Both the position numbers and the translations under genes were made by a program. From Ricordea florida (taxonomy: Eukaryota > Cnidaria > Anthozoa > Corallimorpharia > Ricordeidae): 64,000 bases of DNA. Location of the stretch: contig OX453276.1 of the NCBI GenBank assembly GCA_949710005.1, positions 1,618,501-1,682,500 of the forward strand, given 5' to 3'. Shown one piece after another: positions 51,000 through 64,000 of this stretch. Within the stretch, counting starts at the first letter, position 1, and each line of letters opens with the position of its first letter. The notes under the pieces were generated by a model. It ran no database searches and was not told the DNA's origin. It saw only the letters and a list, made by a program, of their open reading frames with translations.

Positions 51000-51967
51000 C
51001 TAACACTTAAATCAGTAGAAAAGTCCTACATGCGATGTTTCTTATCCAGGTTGGCCACAGAAGTTTCTTCGGTTTCACATCATGGATTCGTCAATTTATT
51101 CTGTTTTCAGTAGTAGTTTCGTTCAATAACGAGTACTCATTTCGCTCATATAAGTTCTCATTCAAGTGCTAATTTCGCTCTATGAGTTCTCACCAAAGCT
51201 TACTACATTAGCAAGAGATTTTCTCATCTTCAGATCACTTTCGAGCCAACTGAAATTCATATACTGCTTGTAATCTTGGGGGCGGTCGATGGCGGTCGAT
51301 GTCGGAAAAGCGAATAGTTATCATCTGTTCACGTTTAGCGCCTGGCCGAGTAAAAGGCTCATGAAATTCAGTCTCCAATTTGGTCATTGTCGTAACTGGA
51401 AACATTTAAACTCCTTTTCATTTTAGTAAGACCGCTAATGAGGCCCTGTTAGTGAGGTTGTTTATGTCGCGCGTCTGAGTTTCAAACCTTTTCACGTCGC
51501 AATTTCGGAAGGTCGAAGGTCGCTGTCGTAATTTCCCGTGAGCGGCTCGTCGTTCGTCGCCATTTCAGGTCCTTTATGTCGCCGTTTCAAGGCCATGTTG
51601 CTTGTCGAAATTTACCCCTAACAGGGCCTCGCTAATCGTCCTCTTAAGCTACAAAATCATTACAAACTCTGGCAACGGTACGATACACTTTCAGCGTGAA
51701 CTTTCATCAACAGACTTCCGTGACTTCGGTCACGACAATTGTCGTCTTCATATCGGTGCCCCCGAGTTCTATCCGACTAATTACGAAGTGTGTCTACACT
51801 GGAGTGAGTGAGTGAGTGAGTGAGTGAGTGAGCGAGTGAGTGAGTGAGTGAGTGAGTGAGTGAGTGACAATTTGCATATCGGAGTCCCCACAAAAACTCG
51901 CAAATACGCTTCGCGTATCCACGAGTTAAAAAACGAGTAGTATTGTCGTGGATCATAAAAATAAAAC
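51000..51967. other. No gene recognised; (GAGT)n repeat near the end
   Basis: Short repeats of GTCGC-type sequence at 51290-51600 and the microsatellite at 51803-51866. The promoter and first exon of gene B may lie here or beyond, but I could not identify them. Confidence 0.4.
51803..51866. repeat. (GAGT)n microsatellite
   Basis: About sixteen GAGT units with one GAGC. Confidence 0.95.
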
Positions 51968-53877
51968 TAGAAATACGACTCCCGCAAAAACCTCGCGAAG
52001 CTAGTTTTTGAAGAAGTCACAATGCTTTTATATTTTATTTTTTATATCAGCGTAGTCCCCATTATTTTATTTGTTATGCTGTGTTTGGTACATAATTAGT
52101 GACACCTGGTGCAAATTACATGATCAGTATACCGGTCAACACAGTGCTTAAAAATTGACCTTCATTTAGCTCTTTCACTGCCAATGAGATTGCACCAGAG
52201 AGAATAGAAGTAAAATTATTTATTATCTTGACAGGGAATACAGAGTCAATGAAGTACCACAATATTCACTTAACACAAATTGAAAATGATTGTAAATCTT
52301 TTGCAGGTGAAGTCTTGAAGAGTTGATATGAATGCTTGTGTTTACCATGGTGTAAAAACCTGTTTTTTATTTTTATTTTTAATCTCTACTGCTTTGTCTT
52401 CTTTGTTGTACATCCCTTTTAAACACAATATGTTCTTACACTGAGGATGAGTTGAATGCTCCAATTATTTTTGGTTTATGTTTTTTGGTTATAATTGCAT
52501 GAGATTCATTGTAAGAAGAATCTTCTGATTAGATATTTTATTGTCTACTGCAGTCATTATTTCATTGCTAGGTATCCACAATTGAGAGCATTATGAATAG
52601 TGCATGTTTCAATTTGTGTACTCTCTTCAGTTGCAATGGTACCCCCAGTGGTAGATAGAAAAATTCCTCTTCCCTCAAAAGAGATGCCATATCAACAGAA
52701 GTGTGAGATACAATCTCATTACATCCAAAAAATAAAAATTGAGGGTAAAACAATTGGATTCTACAAAAGCTTTGAATAAAGGTTTGGTAATAGTGAGTGC
52801 CGACTGTATAGTATGTGGTTGCGCTACTTTTAGGTCATATCATAAAAATAATACATGTAAGAAAGAGTTATTAAAATCTTAATATGTTCAAAAAGATTGC
52901 TGCACTATGTACTCCTGTAAAAAAAATAATGTGAAATCAACATCAATCAGTCAAAAGTATATACCACATGAAAGTTTAATTGTGCTGTTACAGAAACAGG
53001 CAAAATATCCATACCCAACCATAGAATAGTACATTATTTTGAATATATGAAAATTTCTATTATAAAAACTGCAGAAGAAAGATTTAATATAAGGACGGTA
53101 TTTCATCGAAAAAGTCATGGCAGCCAGAGGTATTGAACTGTAACCAATGACATATAGTAACGAGAAGAACTATCATTATATTATTATCATTATTATTATC
53201 ATTACTATTATTATTACGGGTATTGATATTATTATTGTTATATTTTTTATGTTAAACATAATATATTTTTATGGGGTGGGATTCATGTCTTAATCTTGGT
53301 AAAGTTATTGTTACTCTACTACTAAAAGCAATACAAAAATCTTCTTAATAGGCTTTCCATCAGAGGTGGTAGTAATCAAAACAGCTCCAAACAATACCAT
53401 TTCTTCTTAAAGGCTTAGAATCTAGTGCAGTCATTTGTCTATAAAGTTTGTGTGGAAAATCATTATTGAAAGCATAGGGCATTTAAAAAACTTGAAACAC
53501 TTGTTACTACATACAGCACACTTGCAATGAATATGTGAGAAAGATCACAAACATTTTGGCATTACAAAATTTATTTTATTCTTTATAAAGTTTTTCCAAC
53601 GTAAAATGTTAACTGTATGTTGTAGTTGTTATTAAATATTGATATTTGACATCATAAAAATGAAGTAAACAGCAGAAAGTGACAAGGTTAATATCTTAAT
53701 TACGGCTTGAATTAACATTTCATTTGTGGGAAATGGGCCAGGTTTTTTAGATTGCAATATTATTAAGGGGGGGGGGGGGGGGGGGTCCTTGAACTCTAAG
53801 GAAAAACTGACCCATTGTGAAAAGGCTATGAAATTTGCTGTCTATGCGTAATATTATTGAAACCTTCCAATCAGAGA

Positions 53878-53921
<44 letters not shown>

Positions 53922-54823
53922 CAAAGAGAAATACTACTCAGAAGTAAGTTATAACATTTGCTTTATTTTCAAATGATCGCATTGTTCACTGATGATATTG
54001 CAGAACCAGTACTTTATAGTGACACTGGGTATATATTCTGTTGAAAATGCTAAACATAACTGCTAGATCAAGAAAATTGACAATATTTTCACTGTTGCAA
54101 TGATATCAGATCACATCGTTGTAAATGATTGTTATAACAACTGTAACTCTCTGTGTTGGGAATTTCTTCAAAATGGAAACGCTATCGTTTTAATATGAAA
54201 AATACCTACTTACATTCTCTTGTAATCTGTTGGTCATCTTCCGATTCCGTTTTTAGACTAATAGAATTATTTTCCAGAGACATCTCCAATCGTTGAAGTT
54301 GTTTCTACTCGGTTTCCCTTCTAAGCCGTTTTGCTAAATTTAGTACGCTAATATATTTCGTTATGTAACCGTTCACTCATGTTCTGTATTTCTATCAATA
54401 ACACATTCAAATTCCAAACTAACTTGGTTGAATTCCTGGTCCTTTTCCCTGCTGTTTCGTTTGGCTTTTTCTAGGGCGAGCAGTTTTTGTCTTTGCTGCG
54501 ATGACGGATGTCTGTCGTTATTCTCCCCGCTGTCGTTTCTCTATCCCTGCTTTGAGTCGTGCTTTCCTTGTGTTGATTTTCACGGTATTCGAACTTACTC
54601 GGCGACGATCTCGAGCTAATCTTTCTTGAATATCTCGGAGATCATCTTGCTGGGATGTACTTCCAGGACGAGTGAAATCGGTTTCCACAAAATTTACATT
54701 TCTTTCAAAAAGGCATCACCGAATTCGAAATGGCGGTTCAGCAGTTCTCAAGTGCGCTACTATTGCCAGGTAACCTGGCCTGCGAACGGACACCTTTAAA
54801 ATATAGATATATATATATATATA
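51968..54823. repeat. 3-kb direct duplication, copy 1
   Basis: Starts CTAGAAATACGACTCCCGCA and ends at a TA repeat after ACACCTTTAAAATATAG. Copy 2 is 55021-57846. Indels lower the offset from about 3053 to 3023 along the copy. No convincing ORF; a minus-strand splice-like segment near 54600-54720 is conserved in both copies. Its start resembles 5290-5345, so the unit is part of a dispersed repeat family. Confidence 0.88.
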
Positions 54824-54827
54824 TTAT

Positions 54828-55016
54828 AGAAATAAAAAACGCGCCCGAGTGCATTGTTGAGTTATATAAGCACGCGGGAATTTTTAAGAACACTCGAGAA
54901 GTGCATAGAGAAGCACGAGGCGCAGCCGAGTGCTTCTCGCACTTCTCGAGTGTTCTTAAAAATTCCCAAGTGCTTATATAACTCAACAATGCACGAAGGG
55001 CGTGTTTTTTATTTCT
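54828..55016. repeat. Foldback element between the two duplication copies
   Basis: Near-perfect palindrome with AGAAATAAAAAACGCGCCC and GTGTTTTTTATTTCT ends and an inner arm CACTCGAGAAGTGC. Confidence 0.8.
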
Positions 55017-55020
55017 TTTA

Positions 55021-57846
55021 CTAGAAATACGACTCCCGCAAAAACCTCGCAAAGCTAGTTTTTGAAGAAGTCACAATGCTTTCATATTTTATTCTTTATT
55101 TTTTTTTATATTATATATTTTATTTTTTATATCAGCGTAATCCCCATTATTTTATTTCTTATGCTGTGTTTGGTACACAATTAGTGACACCTGGTGCAAA
55201 TTACATGATCAGTATACTGCTCAACACAGTGCTTAAAAATTGACCTTCATTTAGCTCTTTCACTGCCACTGAGATTGCACCAGAGGGAATAGAAGTAAAA
55301 TTATTTATTATCTTGACAGGGAATACAGAGTCAATGAAGTACCACAATATTCACTTAACACAAATTGAAAATGATTGTAAATCTTTTGCAGGTGAAGTCT
55401 TGAAGAGTTGATATGAATGCTTGTGTTTACCATGGTGTAAAAACCTGTTTTTTATTTTTATTTTTAATCTCTACTGCTTTGTCTTCTTTGTTGCACATCC
55501 CTTTTAAACACAATATGTTCTTACACTGAGGATGAGTTGAATGCTCCAATTATATTTTGTTTATGTTTTTTGGTTATAATTGCCTGAGATTCATTGTAAG
55601 AAGAATCTTCTGATTACATATTTTATTGTCTACTGCAGTCATTATTTCATTCCCGGGTAACCACAATTGAGAGCATTATGAATAGTGCATGTTTTAATGT
55701 GTGTACTCTTTTCAGTTGCAATGGTACCCCCAGTGGTAGATAGAAAAATTCCTCTTCCCTCAAAAGAGATGCCATATCAACAAATTGGGGGTAAAACAAT
55801 TGGATTCTACAAAAGCTTTGAATAAAGGTTTGGTAATAGTGAGTGCCGAGTGTATAGTATGTGGTTGTGCTATTTTTAGGTCATATCATAAAAATAATAC
55901 ATGTAAGAAAGAGTTATTAAAATCTTAATATGTTCAAAAAGATTGCTGCACTATGTACTCCTGTAAAAAAAATAATGTGAAATCAACATCAATCAGTCAA
56001 AAGTATATACCACATGAAAGTTTAATTGTGCTGTTACAGAAACAGGCAAAATATCCATACCCAACCATAGAATAGTACATTATTTTGAATATATGAAAAT
56101 TTCTATTATAAAAACTGCAGAAGAAAGATTTAATATAAGGACGGTATTTCATCGAAAAAGTCATGGCAGCCAGAGGTATTGAACTGTAACCAATGACATA
56201 TAGTAACGAGAAGAACTATCATTATATTATTATCATTATTATTATCATTACTATTATTATTACGGGTATTGATATTATTATTGTTATATTTTTTATGTTA
56301 AACATAATATATTTTTATGGGGTGGGATTCATGTCTTAATCTTGGTAAAGTTATTGTTACTCTACTACTAAAAGCAATACAAAAATCTTCTTAATAGGCT
56401 TTCCATCAGAGGTGGTAGTAATCAAAACAGCTCCAAACAATACCATTTCTTCTTAAAGGCTTAGAATCTAGTGCAGTCATTTGTCTAGAAAGGTTGTGTG
56501 GAAAATCATTATTGAAAGCATAGGGCATTTAGGAAACTTGAAACACTTGTTACTACATACAGCACACTTGCAATGAATATATGAGAAAGATCATAAACAT
56601 TTTGGCATTACAAAATTTATTTTCTTCTTTATAAAGTGTTTTCCAATGTAAAAGGTTAATTGCATGTTGTGGTTGTTATGAAATATTGATATTTGACATC
56701 ATAAAAATGAAGTAAATGGCAGAAAGTAACAAAGTTAATATGTTATGTCTAACTTTGCAAATTAAGGCTTGAATTAACATTTCATTTGTGAAAAAAGGGC
56801 AGGGGTTCTAGATAGCAATATTATCAGGGGAGGGGGGGGGAGTCATTGCACTCTAAGGTAAAACTGACCCATTGTGAAAAGACTATGAAACTTGTTGTCT
56901 CTACGCAATATTATTGAAACCATTCAATCAGAGAATATATATATATATATAGCAAGGAGAACTACTACTTAGAATTCAGTAATCACATTTGCTTTATTTT
57001 AAAATGATCGCATTGATCACTGATAATATTGCAGAACAAGTACTTTATAGTGACACAGGGTATATATTCTGTTGAAAATGTTTAACATAACTGCTAGATC
57101 AAGAAAATTTACAATATTTTCACTGTTGCAATGATATCAGATCACATCGTTATAAATGATTGCTATAACAACTGCAACTCTCTGTGTTGGGAATTACTTC
57201 CAACTGGAAAGGCTATCGTTTTATTATGAAAAATACCTATTTACATTCTCTTGTAATCTGTTGGTCGTCTTCCGATTCCGTTTTTAGACTAATAGAATTA
57301 TTTTCCAGAGACATCTCCAAGCGTTGAAGTCGCTCTTACTCGGTGTCCCTTCTAAGTCGTTTTGCTAATTGTAGTACACCAATATATTTCGTTATGTAAT
57401 CGTTCACTCATGTCCTGTATTTCTATCAATAACACATTCAAATTCAAAACTAACTTGATTGAATTCCTGGTCCTTTTCCCTGCTGTTTCGTTTGCCTTTT
57501 TCTGGAGCGAGCAGTTGTTGTCTTGGCTGCGATTTCTGTTGTTATTCTCCCTGCTGTCGTTTCTCTATCCCTGCTTTGAGTCGTGCTTTCCTCGTGTTGA
57601 TTTTCACGGTATTCGAACTTACTCGGCGACGATCTCCTGCTAATATTTCTTGAATATCTCGGAGATCATCTTGCTGGGATGTACTTCCAGGACGAGTGAA
57701 ATCGGTTTCCACAAAATTTACATTACTTTCAAAAAGGCATCACCGAATTCGAAATGGCGGTTCAGCAGTTCTCAAGTGCGCTACTATTGCCAGGTAACCT
57801 GGCCTGCGAACGGACACCTTTAAAATATAGATATATATATATATAT
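55021..57846. repeat. 3-kb direct duplication, copy 2
   Basis: Near-identical to copy 1 with small indels, including loss of about 30 bp near 55780 and a shorter TA tract near 56940. Confidence 0.88.
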
Positions 57847-58456
57847 TTATTATATCTGCAACCCTTGTATATGAGCAAGCGCGCGCTCTGATTGGTTCCC
57901 TACTCATAGTATATCAGCTCATATACCATTGGCACGGAAAACGGCCATCATGGAGGGATGATTTCTTGAATTAGACAGGGAGAAATTCAAGTCAAGCTTA
58001 AAAATCATACACCAAAGAAATACTACCGAAGCAAATAAATATGGGATGAAATTATTCGACGGTAAGTGAGCAAATTATATTGCGAAATTGTTTATTACGA
58101 ACGAAAGTGAAACTCTTACAAACAGCCGCCATTTTGAAAGATCTGTGAAGCCCGTAAACTGAGTTTTTATTTTATTTCTGCCTACTTTATCCACTTTAAA
58201 ATTCTTAAACTAATTTGCTAACTCGAAAAAAAATTGACAAGTACATTAAAGAGATGTTTAAAAACGAGCCGGACTCGTGTTTGAAACTTTTTTACACATC
58301 GGCTCTACAATATGTCGGCTCCACAACAACATGGTTCTGTTCGAAAACAATAACAAAGTCAATTCTTGTCGTACAAACTAATTCCAGTGTCTCATAAGCG
58401 AGGGTTTAGAGATATAATAAAACAATTATTCCACTCAATCTCGTCGTATATGAGCT

Positions 58457-58489
<33 letters not shown>

Positions 58490-59409
58490 ATTAGCTCATA
58501 TACGACTCGATTTCGTGGAATAATTGCTAAATATAAATATACATATATAAAAACTCTCGGCTCGATTTACTCGGGCTTGCGAGCCACGTGGTCTGACCGG
58601 AACCGACACGATTAGTAACCTCGCTACGCTCGGCCTTCGGCCTCGCTTCGCGAGGAATAAAATGTAAACCACCACATTAACATAAAGACATATTGAACAA
58701 GAAAAGGATTGCGAATTTTAATTAATCACAATAAGTATTCTCCTTACATGTACATGCTTTCTTTTTATTGGCTTAAATGCTGAATGAAAAGTAAAACCGT
58801 TCCCTTTGTGGCAAAAAACAAACGTTTTCTTAGTTCGTGACGTAGCTTGCGTGCATATGTTGAGTTATAATGCACGCGCGTGACGTAAGCAGAGTGCTTT
58901 ATGGAGTTATAATGAACTCGAACTGACCAATCACAGCGCGCGCAATTAGTCGAACATTTTATAAATAAATATACATATATAAAAACTCTCGGCTCGATTT
59001 ACTCGGGCTTGCGAGCCACGTGGTCTGACCGGAAGCGACACGATTAGTAACCTCGCTACGCTCGGCCTTCGGCCTCGCTTCGCGAGGAAAAACTCAGTTT
59101 ACGGGCTTCACAGATCTTTCAAAATGGCGGCTGTTTGTAAGAGTTTCACTTTCGTTCGTAATAAACAATTTCGCAATATAATTTGCCCACTTACCGTCGA
59201 ATAATTTCATCCCATACTTTTTTGCTTCGGTAGTATTTCTTTGGTGTATGATTTTGAAGCTTGACTTGAATTTCTCCCAGTCTAATTCAAGAAATCATCC
59301 CTCCATGATGGCCGTTTTCCGTGCCAATGGTATATGAGCTGATATACCATGAGTAGGGAACCAATCAGAGCGCGCGTTTGCTCATATACAAGGGTTGCAG
59401 ATATAATAA
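57847..59409. mobile_element. Foldback transposon, 1.56 kb
   Basis: Inverted arms 57847-58167 and 59088-59409 of about 320 bp, starting TTATTATATCTGCAACCC. The interior holds a separate palindrome (58423-58526) and two direct copies of a repeat with CTCTCGGCTCGATTTACTCG (58528-58653, 58962-59087); a third copy follows the element (59407-59513). No transposase frame. Confidence 0.8.
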
Positions 59410-59644
59410 ATATAAATATACATATATAAAAACTCTCGGCTCGATTTACTCGGGCTTGCGAGCCACGTGGTCTGACCGGAAGCGACACAATTAGTAACCT
59501 CGCTTCGCGAGGAACAAAAAAAAACGCTTTTATAAGGATGAAACTACGCCAATTCTCTCCTCGAGTGATCAAAAAACACGTGAACCGGCTATCATATATA
59601 TCATACATGAACTTGGCTATAACCGCCGAGTGAATTGAATCAAT

Positions 59645-60475
59645 TGACACAAGGTAAAACATGGTGGAAAACAAGAGTAAAGCAGTCAGAGAACAAGAGT
59701 GATATTAAAATCAATTTTTTATTTTTTTTTTTATTTATTTTAGTCACCCAATACATGTACATTGTGAATAATTATAGTTTCAAATATTGGAAAAGTGACA
59801 AGGAAGCCTAAGAAGCTGAAAGCTTATGCGAGTAGGCTTCCCTGGGTTAAAAATTTAATGACGAAGTGCAAGATGTAAATACAGGGCGAGCAGGCATTGT
59901 GCATTCTAGAACTCAAGAAGGAAATTGTCTTTCAAAGAGATAGTTTTTCAGATTTTTTTTAAAAATAGATATAGAAGGTGAGCTAAGCATTGTGACGGGT
60001 AGAGAATTCCAGACTTTAGGTCTTTGATAAAGGATACTGAATTTTTTAATATTAGTTCTACAGAAATGTGATCTATACTGAAAGGCAAGCTCGAGTAAAT
60101 CATTGTACTGATGAAATCGACCACCAGTCACGAAAAAACATTGAAAAGTAATTGGCAAAAGACTGTGGTGATACATGAAAATGGCGATGGAAAAAGAACG
60201 AATACTGAAGATATCAAGGAGCCTAAGTTGACAAAATAAAGGAGCGGTGTTGGCAAGATAGTCAGCTTTTGCTATCAGCCGTACTATGCGCTTCTGCAAA
60301 AGGTAAATACAGTTTAGGTTACAGCAGTAGCTGGAGGACACAAGGTAAAACATGGCGGAAAATAAGAGAGAAGCATTAAGAAAACAAGAATGATATTGAG
60401 ATCAATTGACACAAGGTAAAACATGGTGGAAAACAAGAGTAAAGCAGTAAGAGAACAAGAGTGACATTGTGTAAC
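59645..60475. repeat. Tandem copies of ACACAAGGTAAAACATGG unit around the LINE end
   Basis: Copies at about 59645, 60337 and 60410 with AGAGAACAAGAGTGA downstream. Confidence 0.6.
59905..60353 (-). pseudogene. LINE (CR1/L2-like) RT C-terminus fragment
   Basis: Minus-strand frame with QKRIVRLIAKADYLANTAPL, RPKVWNSLP and SISIFKKNLKNYLFE. This order is typical of the end of the reverse-transcriptase ORF of non-LTR elements. It lacks the catalytic part. Confidence 0.72.
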
Positions 60476-60479
60476 CTTT

Positions 60480-63400
60480 CTCCCAAGCGACAAATAAAAC
60501 AAATAATAATGAATATTTACTGACAATAAGAATAAAAGGGAATGATACTAACTCAAATTTGCTTTTTCGGCGTTCACCTGTGACAGTGCTGAAAAAATAC
60601 ATCTTTCACAATAGCATCTAATGATGAACTAACACATTCTCCTTACTGCCAGTGTATGGAATGTTTGGACACCGGTAAGGTGAATTTGTAACTTAAACGT
60701 TAACTACCGAGGGTAAATCAGCGAAAAAAGAGCTGAGACTGGATAAACATTTTATAAGAGAAACATCCTATTCTACACAATTCTACTAACAAATACAAAA
60801 AACGTACATGACTTTTCTAATAATTTACCAAACGAAGTTTCATGATTATTGACATGTTTTGTGGCTGCTATGGTAAGTGTACTATAACGACATGAATATA
60901 ACACAAACCTGACACGGATATTGGCCTATCTGCGCAACGTTTAGCTTTGGACCAAGAGCCCATTATCCGGTGAATGGACTCCAGTTTGGAGTCAAGAGAA
61001 GACTGAATCGTCTACGTAATAAATTTTGCACCATTCTCTTTTCCTTAAAAGTTTATCAATATTATCGCTGGATCGATTCGGTAATTCTTGTCATGTAGAA
61101 TGATAGAAAAGCTCTTTATTAAAAGTGTTAATGAAATATTAAAAAGACTCTTGGTAAAATTAAATTGGTAAATGACCTCGCCGAAAATGTCCGACTTTGA
61201 GACTTTAACAATGTACAAATGGTCCCACCCTAGGCATTGGTTTTGATAAAAACAGCTGGTTTTTTTAATTAACCCAAAGCCATGACAGCTTGTGGTTTTC
61301 AAGATCCAAGATACTCAGCGAAGAATTATTGAAGAAAATGAGTAAATTAAAGAACCATCCGCCTGACCGGACGTTTCGAACAGTCACGATTTATTTGAGT
61401 TGACAGAAGAAAAAACGACAGAAAATGATAGCTCTCTTTCAATTACAGCTGAAGAGAACCAACTGGCAAAGCGCCAAAAATTCAATCTCATTAGTATAAA
61501 CTAACGTAAGTATAGGCCACAATTTGAGTTAATGCTCCCGAATGATATCCCTGTTTCATGAGTGAGCCAGCTAACAGCGCCCAATAACAGTTTCCTTCTC
61601 ACGATGACAATTTTTAAAAATCACGAAATATTTATTCAAAGTCGTTTGCTTTCCCGTTGGGTAAACACAGGAAGAATTGCCTGTACAGTTCGCTTGTCAA
61701 AGACTCTGGCCAAAACACTGTAATGGAGCCAAAAGGAAGCAAGAAACATTTTTATTAAAATAGTCGTTACAAACAACAACAACCATTTTTTTTATTTTGC
61801 CAAAATAAATAGAAATAAAAATAATTACAGCATAAAATAAATTAACTAAACCAGGCAAAAAAAACACAACCAATAATAAAATGGAGACCGAGGAGAAAAC
61901 AGTTCCTGTTCGCGGTCGCGCACAGTTACTCTTGCTTTATGTGGTTTTCGTTGTTTAGGTTCTCGGTCTCTGCCAGAAAGGCCACAGACCTATCAACGTG
62001 CAATAAGTTCATAATTTGGCCTAATCAAATATTCATTTTTCACAGAGAAACAGCATGAGTGCTAAAATTTCCGAACTTTTTCTTTTCCTCACACAGTTTG
62101 GATGCTAAACCCACGGTAGGAACTAAATTGTTTACAGTTTTTCTTTCTCGATGTATTTATATTCCAATAGTTTAAGTTTTCTAGGGAAACAAAGGTTGAA
62201 ATATTGACAACAATTCGCAGGCGAAATTATACTTGATCTCGTTTTTCTTGCAACAGTTAAAAAGGACCAAAAATAATGATATAAACACCGAGTAGAAACG
62301 AGGGGAAAAAAATGAAATAGCGTTTCTGAAAGACTTACCTCAAATTAGTTGCCTTAAACCTTCAGTTTAAGAAATGAAAAAATCCGACTAAAATATCAAA
62401 TACAAAAGTCATTTTGTTTACCTACCAGCCAGAACGGAAACACAGTGGAAAAGGAATTGAATTTTCAGCCACCGCTCAGGTACAAAAGAAGCCATTTCTT
62501 ACACAAGAAGAATCTGGTGTTATTCTTCCGTCGTCAAAGAACGGTGTGCTCTGATCCTCTCAGAAACTGTTTACTATTAAATGTAACGTTACGCTAGCTT
62601 CACCCCTTTTCCGCGCGTTTTCGGTGTCATCTTTTGTAGACATGTAAATAAAGATGAAACAATTAAAATGATATTGTTTAACTGGCCAGGCCTCCTCATT
62701 AACAAGCAGTCAGCAAATTGCTACTCGGACCCCCTGCGGAGCATATGACGTCAGCTGTTATTGAACAGTATTATTACACGACGCAAATCAGCCAATCAGA
62801 TGCTGAGGCCACTGTCGTCACTACCCTCCATTTTGGGAAGCGCCTCTTAACATTCTCCGATATGAAAAAAAATTTATTTCAAATAGCCATTATGGCACCA
62901 AGGTTAATCAATATCACATAAGCTTTTATCTTTAGGAAGAGTTATTATTTAGGGCAGCCGTTTCAAAGGAAGTTTTAAGGTTTTCTACCACAACGTGCGT
63001 ATAACACACTCGGGTGGCAAAGTAGCCATAACGTTCGTGTGAAACGTTTCCAAAACAAAGTTCTGTTCCACAAAGAATTAAAGCAACAAATATGTACAAA
63101 GAGTGAACTTTTAGCTTTCACTAGAAGTGACAGTTTCTGAAAGGAAGGCTAACGCTTCTCGACACAGGCTGCTGCGTTTGATTGGTGTTTGCCGAAATGA
63201 AGCAAATGTAAGCGGGAAGATGAATTGAAAAAGCATAAAACAGTTCATTGAAGAAATGCAGCTAAATCGTGTTTCAGAGGACACCATGGTAATCGAGAGT
63301 TCCTCACAGCGGGCCGTGTGGAAACAACATTGCTAATAAGCACTTTTTATTCCATTTTTTGCTTGCAAATTTTATATTACTTTGAAAAGCGAAACGCCTA

Positions 63401-64000
63401 TAAATTAGCTCTTTGTGCAGTTCGGTCGTGCAGCAGTAGCCGGGTTATGGGTGGTTTAGGAAAGGGGCATTATATCTCGATTAGCCAGGGAACATAGGAC
63501 AGGTGGTGCCTTTAAAAATCATTATAAAATATAAGCCGTAATGATCCAAAGAATACAGCGATATATGATAAGTTATTCTTCGCCATTTCCTTAGGTTGTT
63601 AACATGGTTAAGTCTTGGTGGTCATGAATACAGTTATTTACTTACTCACACTACTCTAAGTGAAATGAAAGTAAAAACACGCTCTGAATCTTAACATTAT
63701 TGAAAACAAAGAGAAGCTTATCAAGAAAGGTAAAAAGCAAATCACTTGATTATTAAGTAAGTTCCGGATTGAAACATTCAAAATTCTACAACCGCTGATG
63801 AACTGACAAACGCTTAGCTCCTATGTACGCCGAGATAAGAGAGATAAATTGATAATGTAAGCCTTTTAGCATTTTGATTACAAAAATACAACGTCAAATA
63901 TTGTGTATTCAGCTTTTGTATGATATCAGGACGCATGAAGAATTATTCGGATCTTGAAGGATTTTATCCGCCTTAATCTCATATCATACTCGACCTTTCC
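60480..64000. other. No gene recognised
   Basis: AT-rich sequence with scattered short frames, none with splice context or recognisable domains. No strong repeat apart from A/T runs near 61780-61870. Confidence 0.5.

Overview
This window is animal nuclear DNA: AT-rich, with phase-consistent introns, GT-AG splice sites and dense repeats. The repeat mix (Penelope-like retroelements with hammerhead ribozymes, tRNA-headed SINEs, a Polinton and many foldback MITEs) suggests a cnidarian, probably an anthozoan coral. That assignment is inference. A 200-N gap lies at 20501-20700.

Host genes. Two paralogous adhesion GPCR genes lie tail to tail. Gene A (+) enters from the left edge and ends at 10395; eleven exons encode the end of the GAIN domain, the GPS and the 7TM unit. 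Gene B (-) runs from at least 50999 down to 12363. Its 17 recognisable exons encode a C-type lectin domain, a Ser/Thr-rich mucin-like stalk, GAIN, GPS, 7TM and a cytoplasmic tail. Corresponding exons of the 7TM part have identical lengths (127/104/103/151/85/67/83/127 nt), so they are duplicates.

Mobile core. The 21.4 kb intron of gene B between 20446 and 41828 holds nested elements. A Penelope-like element (PLE, -) occupies about 21320-23185 and 39342-40205. Its reverse-transcriptase frame is split by a 16,156-bp Polinton/Maverick (polintovirus-like element, 23186-39341), flanked by a perfect 10-bp direct repeat. The Polinton encodes protein-primed DNA polymerase B, an RVE integrase, a probable major capsid protein, an A32-type packaging ATPase, a probable minor capsid protein, a Cys/His-repeat protein, six small or membrane-type proteins, and one long structural-type gene interrupted by an in-frame TGA. 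Nearly every gene is preceded 18-33 nt upstream by a TTTAAAGAT-type box, which looks like an element-wide promoter. The inverted repeats carry this box, the start codon and the first codons of two different genes. They also contain 153-bp repeats with internal hairpins, and the right one holds a 1.25-kb palindrome.

A second PLE fragment (+, 40480-41370) has a GIY-YIG endonuclease and a complete hammerhead ribozyme. Another hammerhead (-) lies at 20780-20837.

The rest is LINE fragments (17.0-18.0, 18.5-19.5 and 59.9-60.3 kb), tRNA-derived SINEs, microsatellites, foldback elements, a 3-kb direct duplication (51.97-57.85 kb) and a 1.56-kb foldback element (57.85-59.41 kb). No gene is recognised to the right of 51 kb. 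The strongest candidate for an undescribed system is the Polinton, with its shared promoter code, TIR-embedded gene starts, 10-bp target duplication and no recognisable adenain-type protease.
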